Of a stretch of DNA of 64,000 bases, positions 22,401 through 31,006 are shown piece after piece. The notes under the pieces are model-generated. The model worked only from the letters and a program-made list of their open reading frames with translations, did not search any database and was not told the origin of the DNA. The position numbers were made by a program, and so were the translations under genes. This DNA is from Serinus canaria (taxonomy: Eukaryota; Chordata; Aves; Passeriformes; Fringillidae). Where the stretch lies: positions 44,337,433 through 44,401,432 of the forward strand of contig NC_066343.1 of NCBI RefSeq assembly GCF_022539315.1, given 5' to 3'. Position 1 is the first letter of the stretch; every line of letters starts with the position of its first letter.

Positions 22401-22746
22401 AGAGCCGCCGCGGCGTTCGGAGACAGCACCAGCCACCTCCCCGCACCAGCGCCGAGTGAGGCCACCGGCATCCCCCTGGCACCGGAGCCGCGAATCGCGG
22501 CCGGAAGACAGCCGGGCTTCCCTACCTGCAGACGGCGCGCAGCTCGGCCGCCGTGGCCGGCGCGCAGTCCAGCGCCGCTGCTACGGCCAGGTCCGCGTCC
22601 TCCTCCTCCTCCTCCGCCAGCGAGAGGTCGGGCGGCCCCAGCAGCTGCCGCCAGCCGAAGCCCAGGGCGCCCACGCGGAACGCGCGCGTGTACAGCTCGG
22701 CCGACTCGTAGTCGGGCACTGCCGGCTCCGCCGCCATGGCCGCCAT
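4341..22746 (-). CDS. SNAPC3: SNAPC3, snRNA-activating protein complex subunit 3 (SNAP50), nine coding exons
   Basis: Complete coding region. Join, in order of translation: 22746-22526, 16454-16377, 15165-15081, 13034-12930, 12418-12269, 8799-8717, 7484-7320, 6297-6190, 4488-4341. Lengths 221, 78, 85, 105, 150, 83, 165, 108 and 148 sum to 1143 nt, giving 380 residues plus TGA. All eight introns are GT-AG and the frame holds across every junction. The protein follows human SNAPC3 (411 aa, recalled) from a [11 protein letters not shown] start motif to the end [10 protein letters not shown]; the shortfall is in the variable acidic N-terminus. SNAPC3 binds the proximal sequence element of snRNA genes together with SNAPC1 and SNAPC4, in the nucleus, serving Pol II and Pol III. 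The C-terminal zinc-binding SNAP finger is intact: C281, H282, C286, H288, C303, C323, C326, C346, C349, C352 and H357 are candidate ligands. Start: a duplicated ATGGCGGCC gives Met1 and Met4, both in good Kozak context; Met1 was chosen. Confidence 0.96.
4489..6189 (-). other. SNAPC3 intron 8
   Basis: 1701 bp, GT-AG. I see no recognisable gene or repeat. A 153-codon plus-strand open frame at 4509-4970 has no recognisable domain and is taken as chance. Confidence 0.7.
6190..6297 (-). CDS. SNAPC3: SNAPC3 exon 8
   Basis: Encodes residues 296-331, including HHDDCLDR and [14 protein letters not shown]303, C323 and C326 are candidate zinc ligands. C319 is an additional cysteine where I recall tryptophan in the human protein. 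The donor is AG|gtatgc, and the junction with exon 9 splits an arginine codon after two bases. Confidence 0.95.
6298..7319 (-). other. SNAPC3 intron 7
   Basis: 1022 bp, donor gtaagt and acceptor ctcaag. No repeat or gene recognised. Confidence 0.8.
7320..7484 (-). CDS. SNAPC3: SNAPC3 exon 7
   Basis: Encodes residues 241-295, including [13 protein letters not shown], a [14 protein letters not shown] motif and ITDIR. C281, H282, C286 and H288 begin the conserved Cys/His-rich C-terminal domain. This is the longest internal exon and is highly like the mammalian protein. Confidence 0.96.
7485..8716 (-). other. SNAPC3 intron 6
   Basis: 1232 bp, donor gtatga and acceptor ttttcag. No repeat or gene recognised. 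Confidence 0.8.
8717..8799 (-). CDS. SNAPC3: SNAPC3 exon 6
   Basis: Encodes residues 214-240: [18 protein letters not shown] followed by RYPECRDLS. Ends with AG, the first two bases of the arginine codon completed by exon 7. Confidence 0.96.
9360..9555 (+). mobile_element. CR1 LINE 3' fragment
   Basis: The plus strand follows the 3' end of CR1: a cattgaaataagctgctcag block, then atcaccatccctggaatgtt, then a gatgtggcact-like block. The same order occurs near 36945-37025 in the better preserved CR1 at 35800-37125. It is old and diverged; limits are approximate. Confidence 0.7.
9865..10255 (+). mobile_element. ERVL-type LTR fragment, 3' truncated
   Basis: A ggagttaactttctccacag block near 9888 starts the same LTR family as the copy at 31007 (agagttaattttcttcacag). 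A GCTGGGACAGC-type block, an AATAAGAGCTGG promoter-proximal block and a region like the 31200-31240 part of that copy follow. It then stops where a minus-strand CR1 begins at about 10258, so the R/U5 end is missing. Confidence 0.65.
10258..10650 (-). mobile_element. CR1 LINE 3' fragment
   Basis: Plus-strand blocks such as catcaagtccaaccattaac, cctgttccaatgtctgatga and cagtgaagaaatgtttccta are the reverse complement of the CR1 3' end. The fragment continues into the ORF2 end region at tctcccttgagcccccttttc. Inside SNAPC3 intron 5. Confidence 0.85.
10895..11752 (+). mobile_element. CR1 LINE fragment, end of ORF2 plus 3' region
   Basis: Starts in the ORF2 tail (a gatctcaaca-like block, gagaaatgggccaacaagaa, aagtgcaaggtcttgcccct) and runs to the characteristic end near 11720-11752 (aagtccttttcaatgtcaac, cattcta). 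About 860 bp, with frameshifts and stops. It is the second longest CR1 copy in the window. Confidence 0.8.
12269..12418 (-). CDS. SNAPC3: SNAPC3 exon 5
   Basis: Encodes residues 164-213, including [27 protein letters not shown] and [10 protein letters not shown]. Exactly 50 codons, phase 0 at both ends. Donor gtaaaa, acceptor tttgtag. Confidence 0.97.
12419..12929 (-). other. SNAPC3 intron 4
   Basis: 511 bp, donor gttggt (a G at +1 and T at +2, but a weak remainder) and acceptor tttgtag. No repeat recognised. Confidence 0.8.
12930..13034 (-). CDS. SNAPC3: SNAPC3 exon 4
   Basis: Encodes residues 129-163: [20 protein letters not shown] and then [15 protein letters not shown]. Exactly 35 codons, phase 0 at both ends. 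The acceptor ttttccag lies next to a CA/TA microsatellite in the upstream intron. Confidence 0.97.
13048..13076. repeat. (CA)n/(TA)n microsatellite
   Basis: A short compound dinucleotide run, eight or nine CA units followed by TA units. It starts about 14 bases upstream of the SNAPC3 exon 4 acceptor in transcription order and is followed by diverged AT-rich repeats to about 13180. Confidence 0.9.
14362..14515 (+). mobile_element. CR1 LINE 3' tail
   Basis: The blocks gtggtgcttaggaacacagt, ttagtggtggatctggcaat and aaaaggtcttttaagcttaa follow the last 150 bases of a CR1 element in order. Short, old fragment in SNAPC3 intron 3. Confidence 0.75.
15081..15165 (-). CDS. SNAPC3: SNAPC3 exon 3
   Basis: Encodes residues 100-128. 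The first base completes the arginine codon from exon 2, then [20 protein letters not shown] and QETLTFEM. The DRACRQET block is a hallmark of SNAPC3 orthologues. Donor gtaagt, acceptor cctcag. Confidence 0.97.
15166..16376 (-). other. SNAPC3 intron 2
   Basis: 1211 bp, donor gtatgc and acceptor cctcag. No gene or repeat recognised. Confidence 0.8.
16377..16454 (-). CDS. SNAPC3: SNAPC3 exon 2
   Basis: Encodes residues 74-99 plus two bases of 100: [20 protein letters not shown] and [14 protein letters not shown] matches the conserved acidic block ahead of the core domain. Acceptor ttctag, donor CG|gtatgc. Only 78 bp, so it is easy to miss without the flanking frame check. Confidence 0.95.
16478..16775 (-). 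mobile_element. CR1 LINE 3' end
   Basis: The plus strand shows the reverse complement of the avian CR1 terminus: agaatcacagaatcatagaa, ggctggaagggacctt, gggcaacctgttccagtgcc. It begins 24 bp from SNAPC3 exon 2, within intron 1 near the acceptor. Clear identification, about 300 bp. Confidence 0.93.
19818..20098. repeat. A/C-rich low-complexity tract (G/T-rich on SNAPC3 sense strand)
   Basis: About 280 bp made almost only of A and C on the plus strand, with runs such as aaaccaaaacaaaacaaacc and very few G. Read on the minus strand it gives long open frames of F, L, W, G and V residues; these are artefacts of composition, not a membrane protein. In SNAPC3 intron 1. Confidence 0.9.
21545..21778 (+). 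mobile_element. CR1 LINE 3' end
   Basis: Blocks in order: attaggaagaagttctctgc, aggcactggaacaggttgcc, aaggccaggctggacaaggc, agtcccttccaaccca, atgattct. Well preserved 3' end in SNAPC3 intron 1, antisense to the gene. Confidence 0.93.
22074..22307 (+). mobile_element. CR1 LINE 3' end beside the SNAPC3 CpG island
   Basis: Blocks: tattaggaagaaattcttta, ggttgtccagagaagttgtg, aaggccaggctggatggagc, ccattccagccctctaacag. It ends only some 13 bp before the GC-rich promoter sequence begins and about 220 bp inside intron 1. Confidence 0.92.
22526..22746 (-). CDS. SNAPC3: SNAPC3 exon 1
   Basis: Encodes residues 1-73 plus two bases of residue 74. After [20 protein letters not shown] comes [12 protein letters not shown], then an acidic EEEEED run and an ALDC...AAELRAVC end. 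The tyrosine/acidic start, TRAF.VGA block and AELRAVC end match human SNAPC3, while the middle is shorter. Met1 (22746) and Met4 (22737) come from a 9-bp duplication and both have G at -3 and +4. Confidence 0.93.
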
Positions 22747-23291
22747 GGCCGCCGGGCCCGCCCTCCGCGCGGCCCGCCTGACGCGTCACGGAGCGGAGGC
22801 TGCCGGCCGAGCGGGAAAGCGACTGCCGTGCCTCTCCGGCCCGGCGGGAAACGCCGGGCAGCGCTCGCTAGGGAGAAAACAGTTCCCAAAACAAAAAAGC
22901 CCAAACAAACCAAACACAACACTGGCACAGCTTAAGACTGTCCTCTCATTCTGCCGCTTGTTATCTGGGGAAAAAGACCGATCCCCACCTGGCTACAAGC
23001 TCCTTCGTTATGCTTATTCTCTTCCCAAAGTGAAAACTTAACGCCTTGGTACAATGAAAAAGGCTAACGAGATGCATAGCCTTTTACCTAACACTGCTCA
23101 TGCCAACACTTATTAAGGATAAAACATGTGCCAACCATCTGGAAACTCCCCACTGAAGTAGTGTGACAAAGCTGACATGAGCACAACCTGTTAAAACAAC
23201 AGAAGTAAATCTGGATTGCCCTAACCTGATATACCTGATGCACGTACCCATCGAACCACATCCTTTGGCACTTGCTTCGAGACAAAATATC
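22747..23291. other. Upstream flank of SNAPC3
   Basis: The first 120 bp belong to the CpG island. From 22880 a short A/C-rich stretch follows, then ordinary sequence. No gene recognised. Confidence 0.7.
22779..22788. promoter_or_regulatory. Palindromic CRE/ATF-like site TGACGCGTCA
   Basis: A perfect 10-bp palindrome 32 bp upstream of the SNAPC3 start codon. It joins two TGACG half-sites, as bound by CREB/ATF-family bZIP factors, around a central ACGCGT. Function is inferred from position and motif only. Confidence 0.55.
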
Positions 23292-23590
23292 AATGGAATC
23301 AGAGAATCAAAGGATGGTTTGAGTTCAAAGGGTCCTTAAAGATCATCTAGTTACAGCACTCATTGCTGTGAACAGGAACACCTTCTAGTGGAACAGGTTG
23401 CTCAAAGACCCTGTCCTGCCTAGTCTTGGACAGTACCGGGAATGGGATATCCACAACTTTTCTGGTCATCCTGCTCCAGTCCTTAGCCCTCACAGTAAAG
23501 AATTCATCATAACATCTCATCTAAACTTGCCTTCTTTCAATTTAAAACTATTGCCTCTTTTCTTGTCACTACCTGCCTTTATAATTTTTT
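23292..23590 (-). mobile_element. CR1 LINE 3' end
   Basis: Reverse-complement blocks on the plus strand: gggtccttaaagatcatcta, ggaacaggttgctcaaagac, agtaaagaattcatcataac, ttcaatttaaaactattgcc. Diverged but collinear with other CR1 copies here. About 550 bp upstream of the SNAPC3 start. Confidence 0.88.
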
Positions 23591-23940
23591 TTTTCCTTTT
23601 TGTAAGTCCCCTTGAGGTACCGACAGGCCAATAGTGGAGTCTCCCTGAAGCCTTTTCTTCTCCATAGAGAACAACTATGAACAGCTCCAGCCCACCTATT
23701 TCAGCTACTCCTCTTACTTCTCTAACTAAAATAATGCTGGGAAAAGAGGTGCATTATCACATAGTGTTGAAGCAAGGGGTGAAAAACCTGAAAAAGTTCA
23801 TGAAAGGAGAATGGGTTTTTGCATGCTGTATGGAATGGACAGAATGCTTAGAGAAGGTTATGAGATTTGCCTGCTAGTTTTCACAAAGTGAAGTAGCATA
23901 GGAGGAGTTAAGAATGTAAGAAAGCTCAGCCAAAGCAAAT

Positions 23941-23946
23941 TTTGCT
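23941..23946. repeat. Candidate target-site duplication, left copy
   Basis: TTTGCT, repeated at 24884-24889. It sits in a near-palindromic stretch, so a chance match is possible. Confidence 0.4.
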
Positions 23947-24883
23947 TGGCTTAGCAATAACAACGTGGCCTAAAGCCCCTATACCTCCCCCAGTTAGATT
24001 CAGATTTGTACTGCATTTCAATGCTGAATTCTTTCATTAGCTCTCATTAACTTCTGCCTCTTAATTGTAGTTATTATTCCTCATTAGGAAAGTTTTGCTA
24101 AGCTTTATTTTTCATATAAGTATAGACAGTCTCTGTTTCCTTCTTCAGTTACACCCTCTGCTTTCTGCATGTTATGAGTAAAAAAAGAGTTACCCATTTT
24201 TTTAAGAAAAGGGTTGTAGAGTTTAAAGTTAAGCTGGGAACTGATCGCTGGCTAAGACAGTTCTTTTGTTTGTTAAATGCTGTAATGACCTGTTGAGTAT
24301 CGAGTCGTTAACCCTCTATTGTGGAGAATTCGTTTTTCAGTACCACTCTTGCCTGCTGCCAAGAGGATGCCGAGCCTCCCCCACGACGGTGGGAAGGGAG
24401 GAGACCTCAGGAGACATGCAAATTTATCTCAACCCAGACTGCCACTGGACGGGACCCCCACCAAATCCGGGAAAATACCCCAAAAGAAACGGGCCAAAAC
24501 AGAATTAAGAGATCAAAGTAGTGTCTGGACAGCAGGGGCGAGGTCCGAATCCGGCAGAGACACTGAAAACCTCGGTCACCCCTCGCACTGGCAACAATGA
24601 AGTCAGTCGGACCTAGGGACCACTAGACCACCTTCCCACACTACTGTTGGGATATATCTAAAAGGGCTGAAGGAACTTTTGGCATTGTTCCCTAGGGGTC
24701 TGAGCTGCGTTCTTGTTCTTCTCTGCATCATTTAGTGATGGAGAACCATGGATCTTCCAGCCTCCCCCCCCTGCTGCCCCCCCCACTCCTGGGCTGGTCA
24801 CTTTTAATAAAGTCAGAACGCAGGAAGATCTTCTGTCCTGTTTATTTCACTTCGTCCGTCACCTTTGTGCTTTGTGACGCTCA
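23947..24883 (+). mobile_element. Probable ERVK-like LTR upstream of SNAPC3
   Basis: The plus strand carries a TATA-like ggatatatctaaaaggg at about 24650, AATAAA at 24806-24811 and a following T-rich, GT-rich U5-like stretch ending gacgctca. The order TATA, about 160 bp, AATAAA, about 70 bp, CA end is typical of an LTR. TG...CA ends with a 6-bp repeat TTTGCT at 23941 and 24884 give the limits. The left limit is uncertain: an alternative start at a TGTAAG near 23914 cannot be excluded. No internal genes adjoin it, so it would be solo. Confidence 0.6.
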
Positions 24884-24889
24884 TTTGCT
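24884..24889. repeat. Candidate target-site duplication, right copy
   Basis: TTTGCT, matching 23941-23946. Confidence 0.4.
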
Positions 24890-26563
24890 CTGGAAGAAGC
24901 CTTTGATTAAGGGCTGTTGCCCTCACTTCCTGTTGAATCCTCCCTGAAACCTATGAGTTGTGCCATGAGGAATATAATTCCAATTTCCAAGGCCATGCCT
25001 GCCTTGTTATGTGTTTGTTGTTATTGCCTGTTTATTTTATGAACATACCTTTTGCCTTTGTGCACTTACAACATTACCTGAAATCTGACAACACCCCATC
25101 ACTTATCTGATGTAGGCACATCTAGGGTAGAAGTGACAGGGCTGTACCAATCTAAGTGCAGTGTCGACATAAACAGGTGGAAGGAATTTCAGTCAAAGAG
25201 TTGCAGGATTAAACCCTACTCTTCCAGAAATCTATCAGGGATTTTTAGTGTTCCATAGAAAGGAAATAAGATACTTTCAAAAACCTTCCTTAGAAAACCA
25301 GACATTGTGGAAATCAGTGGGCAGGGTTCTTTTGTAAGACCATTTGAAAATGACATCACAGAATTCCCCACCACAAGGGCAGTCACTGCCAAACACAGCA
25401 GTGTCATAGAGGGTATTGCGGTTTGGAAGGAGCTAGAGGCTGCTGTGCTGTAAGTATTCACGCTTTTTGTCATAATCCTGTGGATTTTGACAGATAGAAT
25501 ATAGTTAGATATATTAATTTCCCTCACTGCCTGTCTTCCTTCTCCTCATGGTGGGTTTGATTTAGAAGTTCTTCTGTATTCATTAAAAAAAAAATCCAAA
25601 CTTGTAAAATACACAGACCTCAAGCAGGAAGACTTAATAAGAAGCTCAAGGAACGGCTAAGTTCCTTGAAAATACCAAAGCTGGTAAGTTTTAAACATGA
25701 ATGGATAATAATGTTTTCTGTTTTGTTTCCAAACTTCAATACTAAGCAATCATATACTTATAAAGCCACTCCACTCAATCCAAATCCTCTTAAGAACAAA
25801 GAGAGCTGTTTATTTTTATAGCTTGGAATTAATCTGCCCTTTATATACTAGGCATAAGGCCCATGGGCATTTCAAGGTTTCCAAGAACTATTTACTTTTC
25901 TCTGCTGGAAAGACTTTAATAATTCAATAATAAGGCCATGAAGGATGTTTGAGCAACTCAAGGAGTATAAACTACAGGTATTAGCTGAACTCTGTAGTAA
26001 GTGCTGAAATCTAAAGAGCACTGAAAGTACACTGAGTTAGAGAAGTGAAGATAGTACAAAAGACAACTGGAAAACAAACCAATAAAAGTACTGCACTTGC
26101 CAGAAGAATCAAGAAAAATTGTAATCAATGTGTATTCTATATTTTGTAGTACTGTGGTATCCTGTAAGCTTGAAAGACTAATTTTCAAAGCTTCCATGTT
26201 CACAATTACAGCAACAGTCAGTAAAAGCTGTGGATAGACGACAATTTTGAAAAGCCGATCCTAAATGGTCCTGTGAATCTAAAGATTAAACCCCTGAGTT
26301 CCAGGCTAGTGTCCTAACACAAGAAACACCCTTCATTCCTTTCTTGATTTGCACAACTTATGCATAGAAGCGCATAACTTTTTGTGAAGCTAATCACATT
26401 CCATGGCAGTACTGAATAGTACTTCCTCCAACAGGCATAGCCTTAATAGAATGACATGAGAATGCTTATTAAAGGGTAGTTTTCTGGCTTAATCATAAAT
26501 TAAATTTTATGCTAGTCTCAGCCCTGTGTAATGTCACTGAATTATTTGGCTTGCACTTCAATC

Positions 26564-26592
26564 CAAGTGATGATCACAATGATCATCACTTG
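26564..26592. repeat. Perfect 13-bp inverted repeat, 3-nt loop
   Basis: Bases 26564-26576 (caagtgatgatca) are the exact reverse complement of 26580-26592, with loop caa. It can also be read as two TGATCA-type half sites flanking the loop. Confidence 0.95.
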
Positions 26593-28025
26593 AGCTCCAG
26601 CAGGAGTATTATGACTAACAAACTTAGTATTTGTAGGTAGTCTTAAAATACCTTTGGCAAAATGGTGTTGAATGTTATTTTTATTCAGTATTTTAGAATT
26701 CGCTTCATCCTTGTTCGTTACACCAAGGTTGAACTCTATGTTACTATTGTACCTTGGCAGGCAAAGAACACTGTCACCATTTTTAAAGCACTGACTGTGT
26801 CAGCACAGCAATTACAGAACTATGCAGAGGGCTATAATTTTGGGAGATGAACTTTCAGCAGTTGTCAGTTTTTTCTTTGTCATGCTCTCTACTTCTGGCC
26901 TTTGCTCTGGACAGCAGCACCCAAAGAACTGATCAAACCCGGTTGAAAGCACTGCCCAAACACTTCTGAACAAGGATTTTTTAACTTGGCCTATGCTAAG
27001 CTGTAATATTTATAGGATAATCTCACACAGGGTTGCATCAGGACAGTTGTTCCCACCAGAAGTGGGAAACAAAAAAGGGGAGGCCTAGAAACATGTGTTC
27101 TGCTTCCAAAATTCCCATTACAATGAGGAGTGGTCTAGGGGTGTAATAATCTTTGCATCAAAGACTCTCAGAGTCAGCCAATAACATCTTTTACTATTAC
27201 ACCTGAGCAAGAATTACATTCCTAAAATGAAGCTATAGTTGGGACAAAACACATCTTACATTACTTTTACAATACAATAAAATATTAATGTATGGTAACA
27301 AATCATAATGGCTCTACATGGATCTTTTTTTAAACATGAAAACCTGCAAGCAGTTTGAAAGCTGTGTAATTAAAATACAATTCTGTCCAAAGACAGATGT
27401 TTAACTCACTTTTGGTTCAATTCACATTTGGTTCAGATGATTTTTGCATCTCTTCTCGAAAGTGAGAGCACTTCCCAAGGGTTTTGCCAGAGTATATAGT
27501 ATGTTGTTTTGCTCTCACACAAGGTAAACTGAAACAGCTATAAAAAAACAAACTAAATGAAAACAAAAAAGGAAGGAAACATATGTGATTGGTAATTTTT
27601 GAATTTTTTCAGACTTTTTTGGAATGAACTTTCTGAATTTCTAATTTTCTGAAAATTGCTGTCACAAAACTTAATTGGGAATCAAATGAGTACAGGAGGC
27701 TTTCATCTCATGAATGTTGAATAGTCAGAACGATTTCTCTCAAGGGTTTTCATCTATCTCTAATGCTTGTTCTTGCCTGCCATTAAAACAGATGAAAGGT
27801 GAAGAAGAAAAGCTTAAGAGAAAGATGATGATGCATATAATCCAAACCAGATAAAACAGGGGTTTAGTTTTTAGATGTTGCTGAACAGCTTCTGCCAGCT
27901 GAATTTGAGTAGATTATTGGAATGAGCAATGAAGTGCGCCAATAGGGATAATTAAATTTAAAAATTATAAGATATAGGATATATTATGTACTTGATCTCC
28001 CTTGGTGGGGTCTCTTTTCAAGATT

Positions 28026-28043
28026 CACATAATACATATACAA

Positions 28044-28111
<68 letters not shown>

Positions 28112-28112
28112 C
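28026..28112. repeat. (ATACAT)n hexamer microsatellite
   Basis: About 12 nearly perfect copies of a 6-bp unit. Because the unit length is a multiple of three, all frames stay open and produce dipeptide-repeat pseudo-ORFs on both strands. These are not genes. Confidence 0.97.
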
Positions 28113-30885
28113 ATCTATCATATACATTTTTCTTCCAGAAAATTTCTGCCAAAATTTTTCCCCCATCAAAATTTTAGGTATTCTTTCCAGAAAATTTGAT
28201 CTGAATCTCAATGACAGTCAACATGACTTCACTTTCTGAGGCCAAACTACAGGTTTATGGCATAGGAATCTTTTGTGAGTCTAGCTAAGTAACATTTCTA
28301 ATGATAGAAATTTTTTACTAGTACAGTTTTACATACCAGTTTGCCTAAGAAGGTGAAATAGTACATAAAAGGTGCAGATTTTCAGGCATAGGTTGCACTA
28401 CAACAACATTACTTAGCCTTTTCTCAGTGTCAACTACCAGTGTGCTTGTACAAGACTTAAGGAACTATAAACTTCTTCCAGGCACTTTTTGCCTCCGAGT
28501 TGAAGTATTTCCTAGTCAAAGCATGCAAAGATCTTATGGGTCATCAATCTTTCATTTGTAAATCTTTCATTTGCACAATGTGTAACTGTCCCCTCCAGTC
28601 CTGAACTTTCCTTTGAAAACTATAGAGGAAACCTTTTCACACAAATCTATAATTCATGGCTGAGTGTGTAATTTTTGTTTCATAGGTTTGGAGGGCTGAT
28701 TACAGAAGTACTCAATACTTTGCTGGGAAAAAGAAGTTTATCTTTCAAAGAAAATCAAGATGCATTTGATATCAGTGTATATGTCTTGGAAATACAGAAG
28801 ACTTTATCTATCAAAAAACTCTGTTTTGAGCTGTTACAGTTTAGTAATGAAACCTAAATAAATGAGCTTATATCAACTAACTTGCCTTGAAATTTTAGTA
28901 GCCTAGAAATTTAGTAGATAATATCCTTCTGTCTTTGACTTCAGAAAGGTATTTCAATGTGCCAGCAAGGTAATTTCTATAGTTATTTTATGCTATGGTC
29001 ACCAGATATTAATCTGTACACTTTGGCATAATAAAAAAAAATTAATGGAAGAAAAGGAAAGAAATTGTTCTGAATAGAGACTGACTTGAAAAAACCTCCA
29101 AACACGTGTTTGGAATGTTTGCAGCCTTTTTAACTAAGAAAAGGGTGAGCTAACAGATATATTCTCTCTAGTACAAAAGCGTTTTAACACCATAAATTTT
29201 GTTATTCTTTTAAGGTGTCCACTCAAAGAGATGGATGTAGTCTATAGACCATATTATAGTTACTGTTTTTCTTACTTTTAAATCTAGGTATAGAATTCTC
29301 TGATGGTCTTTAAAATATTTTCTTCATTTGATTAGAGAACAAACTATTATTTTCTCCTGTGACACAGAACAAATAGAGGAAAGAGGACAGGACTATAGGG
29401 CATGTTTTTTGAGGAGACAGCTGTGACACAGTGCTCTGCCCACAGTGCCAGCAGTCATGTCCTACTGAAGAATTCCTCCATATTCCAGCCCTATTCAAGT
29501 GTGACAATGATTGTTCTTGATGGCACCTGAGGGTCTTGTCCCCATCTTACCCTTTGTGCCATCTCCACAGATTACCCCTAGCAACAATTTTTGTGCAATT
29601 TAAAGGGCTTTCTATCACACCAAATGATGATACCTCCTTGTTGAAAATTGGCTGTTGCTATTTCTTGAGAACAGTAGTAATGAATATTCAATTTTTGCCA
29701 GGATGAGTGCCAGAGTCTGTCCATTTACATCTGTTTTCCCCCCACCAAGAGTCAGTGAACAGAGTACATTCAGTACAGTGTTTTGGTTGCAAGTGTGTGC
29801 ATCTGGCATAAATTGTGTGCAACTTTTCCAGTTTACTTTGCAGAGAACCACTTTTGTTTCTTGCTTTGTGCCTGATGTTCTTGTGGTGAAATTGTTTTGA
29901 AGTGGATCAATACTGTGTTTTCTTTTCTTGTGCGTCAACCATTGAGGCATTCTGAGTGGGGAGAGTTAAAGTAGGATACCATTGTTTAGATAACAAAGCT
30001 GACTGGAAGAATTCTGCTTTGAGCAGGTTCAGGTAAGAGAATCTTCTGTGTATGGTTATAGTTTTGCTTAGTAAACTCTACTGAAGCTGTCAGGCTCTCT
30101 GGTTAGGTCAGCGAGAGGCTTCCTAGCTCTATCAAGAAGGCAAGCCAGTTTGCCTGTACAAAGATATATTGCTTTGGATCCTGAAGGGACATCCAGAGAA
30201 AGGTGTTTCAAGCCTCTTAGGCTGTTTCTTGTGCTGCACTACTCATGGTCTTGATCCCTTACATCCATCTATTAAGGTATATTAAGGTATAATTACTCCT
30301 CATATCCAGACCAGTAAATCTGATTTGTCTCTAGCAGCTGAATTGATGGAGTGTTCCACTCTATGCAGCATCCAAACTCTTAAACAGAGACAAGTTACCA
30401 ATAAGCAGTGCTGTCCACAAGAAAACTGCTTTCTATCTCACTAGTAAACAGTGTATAAAATCAGCAGGCTTGGGAAAAAAATCACTTGTTTTCTGAAAAG
30501 TCAAGACTAACATGGATTGTAATGCTAGAAATACCCAAACAACATTCTGCAGTATACTGGCTCTTCCTTTGGAAAAAAAAGTAATCCCAAAATTGTGAAA
30601 TTTTTGTGAAAACCTTTGGTTGGAGGTGGCTGCTGTGAAGAGTGAAATGTTGATGGGGCAAGGAGAACACAAATCCTCATCATAGCATGTTCTGCTGAGA
30701 GTTTATGATTCTGATCCTGATTATTAACAACTGCCCTGTAAGAGAGTCTTTTTAATATTTTAATATACAGACAATCACAGGCAGAAAAATCTCAGCTATG
30801 GGTGGTGATTCCAAATGGTTCTACATTCCTGGAAGTTTTGGTGTTACTGTATAAAAATATGTGTTTTTCTGTGCTGATTGGGCTT

Positions 30886-30950
30886 TTTGTTTGTTTTTTT
30901 TTTTGTTTTTCTTTTTTGTTTTTTTGGGTTGTTTTGGGTTTTTTTCATAA
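30886..30950. repeat. T/G-rich low-complexity tract
   Basis: Runs of T broken by single or grouped G on the plus strand. Similar tracts occur at 49548-49640, 54520-54592 and 56680-56812. Confidence 0.9.
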
Positions 30951-31006
30951 ATTGGATTTTTTAAAAAGCCTCACTGACTGACTTTTTACACCTCATGGTG
31001 AAAGAA

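Larger units (their letters stand above)
16455..22525 (-). other. SNAPC3 intron 1
   Basis: 6071 bp, donor gtaggg and acceptor ttctag. It contains CR1 copies at 16478-16775, about 21545-21778 and 22074-22307, and an A/C-rich tract at 19818-20098. An exon-like open stretch at 18070-18187 is treated as a cryptic exon at most. The rest has no recognisable content. Confidence 0.8.
22320..22870. promoter_or_regulatory. CpG island and promoter of SNAPC3
   Basis: About 550 bp of high GC and high CpG density, spanning exon 1 and the bases upstream of it. Base composition changes sharply at about 22320, next to a CR1 terminus, and again at about 22870. No TATA box was seen, as usual for a housekeeping transcription factor. 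The transcription start was not determined. Confidence 0.85.
24890..31006. other. Intergenic stretch between the divergent promoters, part 1
   Basis: About 6 kb with no recognisable coding exon. It holds a 13-bp perfect hairpin (26564-26592), a hexamer microsatellite (28026-28112), short tandem duplications (15 bp at 28546-28575; 10 bp at 30271-30290) and a T/G-rich tract (30886-30950). No conserved gene was found on either strand. Confidence 0.65.

Noticed and set aside
22289..22935. Several long overlapping frames (up to 166 codons) around the SNAPC3 start
   Set aside because: Shadows of exon 1 in GC-rich sequence; only the frame from 22746 splices into the conserved protein.
27984..28211. 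Open frames encoding MY, TY or IH dipeptide repeats on both strands
   Set aside because: They come from the 6-bp ATACAT microsatellite, which keeps all frames open.
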